Part shown: in pieces, positions 27,557 through 38,562 of the stretch | Layout of the letters: each line of letters begins with the position of its first letter | Position numbering within the stretch: position 1 is the stretch's first letter | Assembly (NCBI GenBank): GCA_050184115.1 | Contig: JBFXAQ010000008.1 | Coordinates: forward strand, 124,001-188,000 | From: JACKNG01 sp050184115 | Lineage (GTDB): Bacteria; Pseudomonadota; Gammaproteobacteria; Ga0077536 | DNA length: 64,000 nucleotides | Direction of reading: 5' to 3' | Position numbers and translations under genes: made by a program | The notes under the pieces: model-generated | The model's input: the letters and a program-made list of their open reading frames with translations, nothing else | Told to the model about the DNA's origin: nothing | Databases searched by the model: none

Positions 27557-28430
27557 GGTGATTGGACTCCGGTACGACACAGCGGTCGCGCGCCGTCTTG
27601 GCGCGGACGAAGGCCTCGCGCAGGCGTTCCGCATCGCCCGCTTCGAGCGCTGCGACAAGGGCGGCGAACGCCGCGGAAAAATCGCGACACGCGGCCAGCA
27701 GCGCCGGACGATTGGCCAGCGCGATGTCGGTCCATAGCTCGGGATTGCTCGACGCGATGCGGGTGAAATCGCGGAAACCGCCGGCGGCGAACTCGAAGAT
27801 GCGCGCGGCGTCGTCGCGCGCGGCGAGCTGGTCGACGAGGTTGTAGGCGAGCAGGTGCGGCAGGTGCGAGGTCGCGGCAAGCACGGCGTCGTGCGCCGCG
27901 ACCCCCATCTCGACCACCTGCGCGCCGGTCGCGGCCCACATCGCGCGCACCCGCGCGAGGGCGTCGGGCGCGGTCTCCGCCAACGGGGTCAGGACGACCT
28001 TGTGGCCACGGTAGAGGGTGGCGAAGGCGGCGCCCGCCCCACTCTGCTCGGTGCCGGCAATCGGGTGGCCGGGGACGAACACGGGCAGGCGCGCGCCGAG
28101 CGCGGCGCGCGCGGCCTCGACCACGCTGCCCTTGACGCTGCCGACGTCCGTGACGACGGTATTCGGCGCCAGCGCCGGTGCGATCGCCTGCAGGACGCTT
28201 GCCGTGGCGCCGAGGGTGGCGCCCACCACGACCATGTCCGCCCGCGCAACCGCGGCGGCCGGGTCGGTGGTGAAGCGATCGACGATGCCGCGTTCGCGGG
28301 CGAGCTCGAGGTTGGCGACGCCCCGACCGGCACCGACGACCTCGCCGACCAGGCCGACCTCGCGCAGCGCCAGGGCCAGCGAACCGCCGATGAGGCCGAC
28401 GCCGATGATCGCAAGACGCTCGATCAACAT
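27549..28430 (-). CDS. tyrA: Prephenate/arogenate dehydrogenase
   Basis: TyrA oxidatively decarboxylates prephenate (or arogenate) toward tyrosine. The 293-residue protein has the Rossmann motif IIGVGLIGGSLALAL-like near residue 7 (VGLIGGS), TDVGSVKGSVVEAA, the substrate-binding PGHPIAGTEQSGAGAA and the helical dimerisation half (SHLPHLLAYNLVDQL). It stops 8 nt inside aroA and starts 13 nt after pheA. No hisC is present between pheA and tyrA. Cofactor and prephenate/arogenate preference cannot be told from sequence alone. Confidence 0.94.
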   Translation of the reverse strand: MLIERLAIIGVGLIGGSLALALREVGLVGEVVGAGRGVANLELARERGIVDRFTTDPAAAVARADMVVVGATLGATASVLQAIAPALAPNTVVTDVGSVKGSVVEAARAALGARLPVFVPGHPIAGTEQSGAGAAFATLYRGHKVVLTPLAETAPDALARVRAMWAATGAQVVEMGVAAHDAVLAATSHLPHLLAYNLVDQLAARDDAARIFEFAAGGFRDFTRIASSNPELWTDIALANRPALLAACRDFSAAFAALVAALEAGDAERLREAFVRAKTARDRCVVPESNHRE

Positions 28431-28443
28431 GGGTCGGGCCAGA

Positions 28444-29529
28444 TCAGATGACGGCGCGTGGACAGCTGCCGAGCACCTTGAAGGCGGCCGCCCGCTGCTC
28501 CATCGCGGCCAACGCGGCGGCGACCGCGGGGTCGTCGACGTGACCGATGAGGTCGACGAAGAACAGGTAGTCCCACACCCCGGTGCGCAGCGGTCGCGAC
28601 TCGATGCGCGACATGCTGATGCCGCGCTCGGCGAGGATGCTCAACATGCCGTGCAGGGCGCCGGCCTCGTTGGCCATGCTGAACATGACCATGGTGCGAT
28701 CGTCGCCGGTCGCTTTCGGCAGGCTGCGGCCGAGCACGACGAAGCGCGTGGTGTTGTGCGGGTTGTCTTCGATGTTCGGCGCCAGCGTCGGCAGGTCGTA
28801 GATGCGCGCCGCATCGACGCCGGCAATGGCGGCAGCATCGTGTTCAGCGGCGGCGCGCCGGGCAGCGGCGGCATTGCTCGGCAGTGCCACTTGTTCGACC
28901 CCGGGCAGGTGCGCGCCCAGCCAGCCGCGGCATTGTTCGAGCGCCTGCGCGTGGGCGTAGACGCGACGGATGTCCGCGGGTGCCCGGGCTTGGCTGAGCA
29001 GCTGGTGATGCACCGCCAGCACGATCTCGCCGCAGATGCGCACGCTCGACTCCGCCAGGCAGTCGAGCGTGAGATTGACCGACCCACCGACCGAGTTCTC
29101 GATCGGCACCACGCCGTAATCGCAGGCGCGCGCCTCGACCTCGCGGAACACCTCGGCCACGCTGCCCTGCGCGACCGGGGTCACGGCGCCACCGAAGTGC
29201 TTCACCGCTGCGACGTGCGTGTAGGTCCCCTCGGGACCGAGGTAGGCGATGCGCAGCGGTTGCTCGAGTGACAGGCAGGTCGAGATGATCTCCCGCACGA
29301 GCCGCGCCAGGGCCTCGTCCGGCAGGGGACCGGGATTGGCCGCCAGCAGGCGACGCAGGATGTTCGCTTCGCGATCGGGGCGGTAGAACTCGACCGTATC
29401 CCCCTCGGCACGCTTGACGTCGCCGACCTCGATGGTCAGCGCCGCACGCCGGTTCAGCAGTTCGAGGAGCTCGTCGTCGACGGCATCGATGGCCGTGCGC
29501 AGTTCCGCCAAGCGTTGCTCTGCCGACAT
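28444..29529 (-). CDS. pheA: Chorismate mutase/prephenate dehydratase (P-protein)
   Basis: The 361-residue bifunctional enzyme takes chorismate to phenylpyruvate. Residues 1-88 are an AroQ chorismate mutase (RTAIDAVDDELLELLNRRAAL); 93-270 a prephenate dehydratase (IAYLGPEGTYTH, VVPIENSVGGSV, TTRFVVLG); and about 280-355 an ACT domain with the Phe-binding ESRP motif, implying feedback inhibition. Start ATG 29529 (MSAEQRLAEL). A hairpin at 29552-29572 precedes the ribosome site. It is next to gyrA with no serC in between. Confidence 0.96.
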   Translation of the reverse strand: MSAEQRLAELRTAIDAVDDELLELLNRRAALTIEVGDVKRAEGDTVEFYRPDREANILRRLLAANPGPLPDEALARLVREIISTCLSLEQPLRIAYLGPEGTYTHVAAVKHFGGAVTPVAQGSVAEVFREVEARACDYGVVPIENSVGGSVNLTLDCLAESSVRICGEIVLAVHHQLLSQARAPADIRRVYAHAQALEQCRGWLGAHLPGVEQVALPSNAAAARRAAAEHDAAAIAGVDAARIYDLPTLAPNIEDNPHNTTRFVVLGRSLPKATGDDRTMVMFSMANEAGALHGMLSILAERGISMSRIESRPLRTGVWDYLFFVDLIGHVDDPAVAAALAAMEQRAAAFKVLGSCPRAVI

Positions 29530-29551
29530 CAGAATCGAGATCCCGTTCCAG

Positions 29552-29572
29552 CGGTGGCGCGCATCGCCACCG
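29552..29572 (-). other. Perfect hairpin between gyrA and pheA
   Basis: An 8-bp stem (CGGTGGCG with CGCCACCG) closes a 5-nt loop, 23 nt before the pheA start and 70 nt after the gyrA stop. There is no T-run after it, so it is not a standard intrinsic terminator. It could be an mRNA processing or stability element. Confidence 0.4.
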
Positions 29573-29642
29573 GCCTCCCCCATGACCGCGCGTCCGCTCC
29601 GGGCGCGCCTACCTTCACGCTGCCGGCATCATCCGTCGGCCG

Positions 29643-32267
<2,625 letters not shown>

Positions 32268-32303
32268 CGGAGGCAAAATAACTTATTGATTAGGAAAGGA
32301 GAT

Positions 32304-32319
32304 TTCCCGTCGCCGGGAA
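32304..32319 (-). other. GNRA-type hairpin in the gyrA leader
   Basis: On the gyrA mRNA strand TTCCCG and CGGGAA pair perfectly around the tetraloop GCGA. The hairpin is 37 nt before the start codon and just after the predicted transcription start. It would be stable in RNA; a role in mRNA stability or translation is possible. Confidence 0.45.
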
Positions 32320-32325
32320 GCGCCG

Positions 32326-32334
32326 ATTATAACA
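32326..32334 (-). promoter_or_regulatory. Extended -10 promoter of gyrA
   Basis: TGTTATAAT on the minus strand is a perfect -10 hexamer with the TGN extension, 59 nt before the gyrA start. No -35 hexamer is recognisable at 16-18 nt, which suits an extended -10 promoter. Confidence 0.65.
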
Positions 32335-32385
32335 CGGTAGAGCGACTCGACGCACGCTCCGCATGGCTTCGTCCGATGTCGCCGT

Positions 32386-33429
32386 TCAGACCTCGAACAG
32401 GCGCGCGATGGCGGTCCGATCAGGGCGCTCGACGACCCCCTTCTCGGTCGCGATGGCATCGATCAGATGGGCGGGGGTGACGTCGAACACCGGGTTCAGC
32501 GCATGCACCCCCGGCGCGGCGATGGCCTGCCCGGCGAGATGGGTCAACTCGGCCCCATCGCGATGTTCGATCGGGATGTCGGCACCGCTCGCCGTGTCGC
32601 GGTCGATGGTCGACAAAGGCGCGGCGATCATGAACTTCAGGCCATGCGCGCGCGCGAGGCAGGCGAGCCCGTAGGTACCGATCTTGTTGGCGGTGTCGCC
32701 GTTGGCGGCGATGCGGTCAGCGCCCGTCACCACCCATTGCACGCGGCCGCTGGCCATGAGGTGGGCCGCGGCGCCATCGGCGATGAGGGTGACGTCGATA
32801 CCATCGGCCAGCAGTTCCCAGGCCGTCAGGCGCGCACCCTGCAGCCAGGGCCGGGTCTCGCAGGCAAAGACGGCATCGATACGGCCCGCTGCCCAGCCGG
32901 CGCGAATGACGCCGAGCGCGGTGCCGTAGCCGGCGGTGGCGAGCGCGCCGGCATTGCAGTGGGTCAGCACGCCCGCGCCCGGCGCGATCAGCGCCGCGCC
33001 ATGAGCGCCCATGGCCTGGTTGGCGGCGAGGTCGTCGGCGTGCAGGGCGCACGCCCGCGCGGCGAGCACGGCGAACGGATCGTCGTTGTCCGCGGGGATC
33101 GCTTCGCGCATGCGCTCGAGCGCCCACATCAGGTTGACCGCGGTCGGACGCGCCGCGCGCAGGGCCGCGATGTCGTCGTCCAACACTGCGCGCCAGGTGC
33201 CGCGATCGTGCTCGAAGTGTCGGCGCGCGGCGAGTGCCACGCCGTAGGCGGCAGCGATGCCGATGGCCGGCGCGCCGCGTACGACCATGTCGCGAATGGC
33301 GGCGGCGACGTCGTGCGCGTCGCGGCATTCCACCCACGTGATCTCCGTCGGCAGCCGGCGCTGGTCGAGCAGAACGAGGACGTCGTCGCGCCACTCGATG
33401 GGTTGGATGACGGAGGGCTTGGTGTGCAT
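32386..33429 (-). CDS. mtnA: Methylthioribose-1-phosphate isomerase
   Basis: MtnA converts the aldose phosphate released by mtnP to methylthioribulose 1-phosphate. The 347-residue product has the eIF2B-like fold with VRGAPAIGIAAAYGVALAA, catalytic Cys in LTHCNAGALATAGYGTA and the Asp of VTGADRIAANGDTANKIGTY. ATG at 33429 starts MHTKPSVIQPIEW, matching family N termini. It is divergent from the MTA deaminase gene, 60 bp apart, and next to gyrA, as in Pseudomonas. Confidence 0.96.
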   Translation of the reverse strand: MHTKPSVIQPIEWRDDVLVLLDQRRLPTEITWVECRDAHDVAAAIRDMVVRGAPAIGIAAAYGVALAARRHFEHDRGTWRAVLDDDIAALRAARPTAVNLMWALERMREAIPADNDDPFAVLAARACALHADDLAANQAMGAHGAALIAPGAGVLTHCNAGALATAGYGTALGVIRAGWAAGRIDAVFACETRPWLQGARLTAWELLADGIDVTLIADGAAAHLMASGRVQWVVTGADRIAANGDTANKIGTYGLACLARAHGLKFMIAAPLSTIDRDTASGADIPIEHRDGAELTHLAGQAIAAPGVHALNPVFDVTPAHLIDAIATEKGVVERPDRTAIARLFEV

Positions 33430-33489
33430 CGGGCTCGGTCGGGTGCGTGTGGTACCGTATTCTGACACCACGCGTCACCGATCACAGTC

Positions 33490-34797
33490 ATGAGCAACGT
33501 GCAGGCCATCCACGCCGGCTGGGTCATCCCGGTCGAACCCGCCGGACACGTGCTGGAAGATCACACCCTGGTCATCGACGGCGCGCAGATCGCAGCCATC
33601 GTGCCGAGCGCGGACTGGCTCAATCCGGGCGACGCCATCGAGATCGATTGTCGCCGTCACGCGCTGATCCCGGGCCTGGTCAACACCCACACGCATGCCG
33701 CCATGACCCTGTTCCGCGGCATGGCCGACGACCTGCCGTTGATGGAATGGCTGGAACGGCACATCTGGCCGGCCGAGGCCCGCGTGGCCAGCCGTGAGTT
33801 CGTCCGCGACGGTACGCGGCTCGCCGCGGCCGAGATGCTGAGCGGTGGCACCACCTGCTTCAACGACATGTACTTCTTCCCCGACGAAGCCGCCGCGGCC
33901 GCCATCGAGGCCGGGATCCGCAGTGTCGTCGGCATGATCGTCATCGGCTTCCCCAGCGCCTGGGCAAGCGACGTCGACGACTATTTCCGCAAGGGCCAGG
34001 CGGTCCACGACCAGTACCGCGGGCATCCGCTCGTCACCACCGCCTTCGCCCCGCACGCCCCCTACACCGTCGACGACGCGGCGTTGCAGCGCGTGGCGAC
34101 ACTGGCCGAGGAACTCGACGTCCCGGTGCACATGCACGTGCACGAAACCGCGTTCGAGGTCGATAACGCACTGGCCGCGACCGGGGTACGCCCACTGCAC
34201 CGCCTGCACCAGCTCGGCCTGCTCTCGCCGCGCCTGCTCGCGGTGCACATGACGACCATCCACGACGAGGACTTCGACCTCATCGCCCGCACCGGTGTCA
34301 ACGTCGTGCACTGCCCGGAAAGCAACCTGAAACTCGCCAGCGGCTTCTGCCCGGTGGCGCGGCTCGCCGGCCTCGGCGTCAACCTGGCGCTCGGCACCGA
34401 CGGCGCGGCGAGCAACAACGACCTCGACATGCTGGGCGAACTGCGCACCGCTTCGCTGCTGGCCAAGGGCGTGGCCGGCGATCCCTGCGCGCTGCCGGCG
34501 GCTGCCGCGCTCGCCATGGCCACGCTCGGCGGCGCGCGCGCACTGGCTCTCGATCATCTCATCGGATCGCTCGTGCCCGGCAAACTCGCCGACCTTGTCG
34601 CGATCGATCTCTCGGCGCTCGGCACGCAACCCGTGTACGACGCCCTCTCGCAGGTCGTCTATGCCGCCCAGCGCAGCCAGGTCAGCGACGTCTGGGTCGG
34701 TGGCAAGCGCGTCGTTGCCGACGGCGTGCTGACCACCCTCGATGATGGCGAGCTGCGCCACGCGGCGGTGGCCTGGCGTCAGCGCATTCGGCCCTAG
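33490..34797 (+). CDS. 5-methylthioadenosine/S-adenosylhomocysteine deaminase
   Basis: A 435-residue amidohydrolase with metal ligands His67 and His69 (NTHTHAAM), the later HMHVHET histidine, and the Asp of LALGTDGAASNND. The GMADDLPLMEWLERHIWPAE segment and the mtnA neighbour identify the MTA/SAH deaminase group rather than atrazine or guanine deaminases. Deamination gives methylthioinosine, the substrate of mtnP at 15689. In Pseudomonas the homologue is PA3170, next to mtnA (PA3169). The ubiG gene that follows there is absent here; rnt follows instead, convergently. Confidence 0.93.
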   Translation: MSNVQAIHAGWVIPVEPAGHVLEDHTLVIDGAQIAAIVPSADWLNPGDAIEIDCRRHALIPGLVNTHTHAAMTLFRGMADDLPLMEWLERHIWPAEARVASREFVRDGTRLAAAEMLSGGTTCFNDMYFFPDEAAAAAIEAGIRSVVGMIVIGFPSAWASDVDDYFRKGQAVHDQYRGHPLVTTAFAPHAPYTVDDAALQRVATLAEELDVPVHMHVHETAFEVDNALAATGVRPLHRLHQLGLLSPRLLAVHMTTIHDEDFDLIARTGVNVVHCPESNLKLASGFCPVARLAGLGVNLALGTDGAASNNDLDMLGELRTASLLAKGVAGDPCALPAAAALAMATLGGARALALDHLIGSLVPGKLADLVAIDLSALGTQPVYDALSQVVYAAQRSQVSDVWVGGKRVVADGVLTTLDDGELRHAAVAWRQRIRP

Positions 34798-34917
34798 CAG
34801 GCAGGTCGAAAACGACCACGGCGTTAGGCGCTGCTCCGGGCATTCTGCCCTTCGCCCCGCGGGCCGACATCACGGCCGTTCAACGTCGCGCCCGGCGAAA
34901 CCGCGGTCTGAGCGCAT

Positions 34918-35538
34918 TCAGCCGCGTTCGCCGGTGTTCACGCGATCCCAGCGGTTGACGATGGTGCAGAAGAGATCGGCCGTCCGCTCGGCGTCGTAGA
35001 TGGCCGAGTGCGCCGCACTCGCATCCCAGGTGAATCCGGCTGCCTTGACCGCGCGCGCAAGCACCGTCTGGCCATAGGCGACACCCGCCAGCGAGGCGGT
35101 GTCGAAGGTCGAGAAATTGTGAAAGGGAAACTGCTTGATCTTGGCGCGCTCGCTGGCCGCCTTCACGAAGGCCAGATCGAACGCCGGGTTGTGCCCAACG
35201 AGGATGGCGCGGGTACAGCCGTGCACGCGAATCTGCTCGCGCACGACCTCGAAAATCTCGTTCAACGCGAGGTCTTCGTCGACCGCGAGACGGAACGGGT
35301 GGAAGGGATCGATCTTGTTGAACTCGAGCGCGCGCGGGTCGAGGTGCGCGCCGGGGAACGGCTTGACGTGGTGGGCGACGGTGCGCAGGCGACGCCAGCC
35401 TTCGCCGCGGTCGTGGTCGATGAGCACGGCCGCGATCTCGAGCAGGGCGTCCGTCTCGGCATTGAAGCCGGCCGTTTCGACGTCGATGATGACGGGCAGG
35501 AAGCCGCGGAATCGGTACTGGAGAGCGGAGTCGGACAT
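34918..35538 (-). CDS. rnt: Ribonuclease T
   Basis: RNase T trims the 3' ends of tRNA and other stable RNAs. The 206-residue DEDDh exonuclease has PVIIDVETAGFN (Asp and Glu), ILVGHNPAFDLAF (Asp) and the final SAIYDAERTADLF with the His just before in AAHSA. ATG at 35538 gives MSDSALQYRFRGFLPVI, the family N terminus. It converges on the deaminase gene and is divergent from purB. Confidence 0.95.
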   Translation of the reverse strand: MSDSALQYRFRGFLPVIIDVETAGFNAETDALLEIAAVLIDHDRGEGWRRLRTVAHHVKPFPGAHLDPRALEFNKIDPFHPFRLAVDEDLALNEIFEVVREQIRVHGCTRAILVGHNPAFDLAFVKAASERAKIKQFPFHNFSTFDTASLAGVAYGQTVLARAVKAAGFTWDASAAHSAIYDAERTADLFCTIVNRWDRVNTGERG

Positions 35539-35663
35539 CGGCTGGGGTCTGCTTGCGACGTGGCGGGAGGCCGGGGCCACCCGGTTCGAATCGAGAGGGG
35601 CATTTAACGCGAAGCCAGCCCGGCACCGCAAACGGCGCCGCCCCAGGCCATCGAATCAGGCCA

Positions 35664-35692
35664 TCGAATCGGGCCAACGGCGCGGCTATCAT
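35664..35692 (+). promoter_or_regulatory. Possible purB promoter
   Basis: TATCAT (35687-35692, five of six to TATAAT) lies 17 nt after TCGAAT, which is a weak -35. It is about 90 nt upstream of purB in the divergent rnt/purB region. The stretch also contains two adjacent copies of GGCCATCGAATC. Confidence 0.3.
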
Positions 35693-35781
35693 GCGGGGCG
35701 GCCGCCCGCGGCGCGCCACCCGACTGAAACCAGCCCCGGCCGCGGCGCGGCCGAGGCCCCGCCCGAGGAGATATCGCACCC

Positions 35782-37173
35782 GTGAGCCTGTCCGCCGCCG
35801 GCCTGCCACCGTTGTCCGAACTGACCGCCCTGTCGCCGAGCGACGGCCGCTATGCCCGTCACACCGCCGCGCTGCGCGCGACCTTGTCGGAGTTCGGCCT
35901 CATCCGCTACCGCGTGGAGGTCGAAGTAGCGTGGATGAAGGCACTCGCGAGCGAGTCCGGCGTCAGCGGCCTGGCACCGTTCTCGCCTGCCGCGCTGGCC
36001 CGCCTCGACGCCATCGTGGACGGTTTCGACCTCGCCGCGGCCGAGCGCATCAAGACCATCGAGGCCACGACCAACCACGACGTCAAGGCGGTCGAGTACT
36101 ACCTGCGCGAGGCGATCGCAGGTGAGCCGGAGCTCGAAGCCGCCATCCCGTTCATCCATTTCGCCTGCACGTCGGAGGACGTCAACAACCTGGCCTGGAG
36201 CCTGATGCTGCGCGATGCCCGCGACCTCGTGCTCGCGCCCGAGTTGCGCTCGATCCGGCACGCGCTTGCCGGCCTCGCGCACGACTTCTCCGACCAGCCG
36301 ATGCTCGCCCGCACCCACGGCCAGACCGCGACGCCGACCACCATGGGCAAGGAACTCGCCAACGTCGTCGCCCGCCTGGAGCGCCAGCTCGACGGCTGGG
36401 TCGCGGTGCCGCTGCGCGGCAAGATCAACGGTGCGGTCGGCAATTACAACGCCCACGTCGTCGCCTACCCGGCGGTCGACTGGCCGCGCCTGGCGGCGGA
36501 TTTCGTCGCCGGCCTCGGCCTCGAGTTCAACCCGCACACCACCCAGATCGAACCGCACGACTGCATCGCCGAGTACGCGCATGCCCTGATCCGCGTCGAC
36601 ACCGTGCTGCTCGATTTCGCGCGCGACGTGTGGACCTACATCTCGCTCGGCTATTTCCGCCAGAAGAAGCTCGACAACGAGGTCGGCTCGTCGACCATGC
36701 CGCACAAGGTCAACCCGATCGACTTCGAGAACGCCGAGGGCAACCTCGGTGTCGCCAACGCCCTGCTCGAACATCTCGCGCTCAAGCTGCCGGTGTCGCG
36801 CCTGCAGCGCGATCTCACCGACTCCACCGTGCTGCGCAACCTCGGCCAGACCCTCGGCCACGTGCTCATCGCCGCGCGTTCGCTGGCCAAGGGCATCGGC
36901 AAGCTCGAACTCAATGCGACGGCCCTGGGCGCCGACCTCGAGCGCGCCTGGGAAGTCCTCGCCGAGCCGGTGCAGACGGTCATGCGCGCCCACGGCATCG
37001 CCGACTCCTACGAGCAGTTGAAGGCTCTGACACGCGGCCGCGCCATCGACCGCGACGGTCTGCACGCCTTCATCGACAATCTCGACATTCCGGCCGACGC
37101 GCGCGCTGCGCTGAAAGCCTTGACCCCAGCCAGCTACGTCGGGCTTGCCGCCCGCCTCGCCCGGGATGTCTGA
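35782..37173 (+). CDS. purB: Adenylosuccinate lyase
   Basis: PurB cleaves SAICAR and adenylosuccinate in purine synthesis. The 463-residue product is of the long gammaproteobacterial type, with SPSDGRYARHTAALR near the N terminus, the general-acid His in HFACTSEDVNN, RTHGQTATPTTMGKELAN and the signature loop GSSTMPHKVNPIDFENAEGN with the catalytic Ser. It uses a GTG start preceded by GAGGAG (35765-35770) 11 nt upstream. Its stop overlaps the next gene by 8 nt. Confidence 0.96.
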   Translation: MSLSAAGLPPLSELTALSPSDGRYARHTAALRATLSEFGLIRYRVEVEVAWMKALASESGVSGLAPFSPAALARLDAIVDGFDLAAAERIKTIEATTNHDVKAVEYYLREAIAGEPELEAAIPFIHFACTSEDVNNLAWSLMLRDARDLVLAPELRSIRHALAGLAHDFSDQPMLARTHGQTATPTTMGKELANVVARLERQLDGWVAVPLRGKINGAVGNYNAHVVAYPAVDWPRLAADFVAGLGLEFNPHTTQIEPHDCIAEYAHALIRVDTVLLDFARDVWTYISLGYFRQKKLDNEVGSSTMPHKVNPIDFENAEGNLGVANALLEHLALKLPVSRLQRDLTDSTVLRNLGQTLGHVLIAARSLAKGIGKLELNATALGADLERAWEVLAEPVQTVMRAHGIADSYEQLKALTRGRAIDRDGLHAFIDNLDIPADARAALKALTPASYVGLAARLARDV

Positions 37174-37678
37174 CCCGAGCGGCCCCGTCCTCGGCCAGAC
37201 CGACGCGCCGATCGACATCGACGGCAGCGCGCTGCTTGCCGACGTCGCCCTCGCCCTCGCCGGCCAGTGCCGCCGCCACCTCGACATCGTCAGCCGCCAC
37301 CTCGACCCGGCCGTCTACGACAACGACGACTTCGCCGCCGCGGTCAAGCAACTCGCACTCGGCAACCGCCACGCCCGCATCCGCCTGTTCATCGTCGATC
37401 CGCGCCCGCTGGTCTCGCGCGGGCATCGGCTGCTCGATCTCGCCGAGCGCCTGCCGAGCTTCGTCCACGTGCGCGTCGCCGCGCCTCCGCAGAAGGAATT
37501 CAACGAAGCCATCCTGCTGGCCGATAGAAAGGGTTACGTCCACCGCCGCTTCGCCGACCGCTTCGAGGGGACGGCCAATTTCAACGATCCGCGCCTCGCC
37601 GCGGCGCTGGCCGACCGTATCGACGAGTTGTGGGAACGCGGTCAACCCGACCCGAACTTCAGGCGCCTGCACCTATGA
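37166..37678 (+). CDS. Uncharacterised protein of the DUF7931 type
   Basis: A 170-residue cytoplasmic protein without signal or membrane segments. Recognisable segments are RRHLDIVSRHLDPAVYDNDDF, a Val/Ile-rich strand RIRLFIVDP and ADRKGYVHRRFADRFEGTANFNDP. The arrangement (strand, RHARIRL, VDP, then a conserved F-E-x-x-ANFND) reminds me of a small domain otherwise fused to GNAT acetyltransferases in Gammaproteobacteria and listed as DUF7931; this recall is not verified. It overlaps purB by 8 nt and the secretin-domain gene by 4 nt. Confidence 0.6.
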   Translation: MSDPSGPVLGQTDAPIDIDGSALLADVALALAGQCRRHLDIVSRHLDPAVYDNDDFAAAVKQLALGNRHARIRLFIVDPRPLVSRGHRLLDLAERLPSFVHVRVAAPPQKEFNEAILLADRKGYVHRRFADRFEGTANFNDPRLAAALADRIDELWERGQPDPNFRRLHL

Positions 37679-38562
37679 AGTCTGCCCTCGACCAATGGCC
37701 GCGCGCTGCGGTCGTCCTGGCCGTCCTCGGCCTGCTTGCCGGTCCGGTCGCGGCGGACGACTTCGTCTTCGAGATCATCCCCCTGCGCCACGCCCTCCTC
37801 GATGACGTGCTGCCGACCCTGCGCGAGCTGGTCGCGCCAGGCGGCACCGTCACCGGCATGCAGGACAAGCTCATCGTGCGCACCACCCCCGACAACCTCG
37901 CGCAGTTGAAGGACGTGCTCGGGGCGCTCGACCGCCGCCTGCGCCAACTGCGTATCAGCGTCAGCCAGGACGCCGGGCGTGAGTACCAGTGGCAGGAGGA
38001 TGGCCTGCGCGCGCGCATCGCGGCGGGAGAGGCCGCGGTCGCCCTCGGCGGTCCGGGTGGTGCGCGCGGCCCCGGGGCCAGCGTCAGCATCGGTGATGGC
38101 GACAGCCGCGTGACCTACCGCAACCTCACCACGCGCGGCGCCGAGGACCGCAACGCCAGCCAGTTCGTCACCACCGTCGAGGGCAGCCCGGCCTGGATCA
38201 ACGCCGGCCAGGTGCTGCCGCTCGCCAACCGCCAGTTCACGCCCACGCCCTACGGCGCGGCGGTGGTCGATTCGATCGAGTACCGCAACGTCGGCACGGG
38301 TTTCTACGTCACCCCGCGCGTCGCTGGCGACAACGTCACGCTCGAGATCTCGCCCTACAGCGAGCAGCTCTCGCGCCAGGGCGGTGGCGCCATCGACAGC
38401 CGCGGACTCAATACCGTCGTCAGCGGCAAGCTCGGGCAGTGGATCGCGCTCGGCGGCAGCGGCCAGCACGGTGCCGACCAGGGCAGCGGCATCGTCCACC
38501 GCACGCGCGCTACGGCGAGCGAGTCCTACGACGTGTGGGTCAAGGTCGACGTGGTCGAGTAG
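37675..38562 (+). CDS. Exported stand-alone secretin-domain protein
   Basis: A 295-residue protein with a signal peptide (cleavage near VAADD, residue 23). Residues 25-95 form a NolW/N-type secretin ring domain (FEIIPLRHALLDDVLPTLRELV, then KLIVRTTPDNLAQLKDVLGALDRRLRQL). A Gly-rich linker follows (120-135), then a region resembling the start of the secretin beta domain (GQVLPL, VGTGFYVTPRVAGDNVTLEISPYSEQ). It is too short to make the full outer-membrane barrel, and no type II/IV pilus or secretion genes are nearby. ATG overlaps the upstream stop (ATGA). Confidence 0.75.
   Translation: MKSALDQWPRAAVVLAVLGLLAGPVAADDFVFEIIPLRHALLDDVLPTLRELVAPGGTVTGMQDKLIVRTTPDNLAQLKDVLGALDRRLRQLRISVSQDAGREYQWQEDGLRARIAAGEAAVALGGPGGARGPGASVSIGDGDSRVTYRNLTTRGAEDRNASQFVTTVEGSPAWINAGQVLPLANRQFTPTPYGAAVVDSIEYRNVGTGFYVTPRVAGDNVTLEISPYSEQLSRQGGGAIDSRGLNTVVSGKLGQWIALGGSGQHGADQGSGIVHRTRATASESYDVWVKVDVVE

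Noticed and set aside
35575..35600. tRNA-like GGTTCGAATC sequence
   Set aside because: The T-loop motif is not flanked by a pairing T-stem, and there is no acceptor or anticodon arm; it is chance. A similar GGTTCGAAAC at 43402 fails for the same reason.
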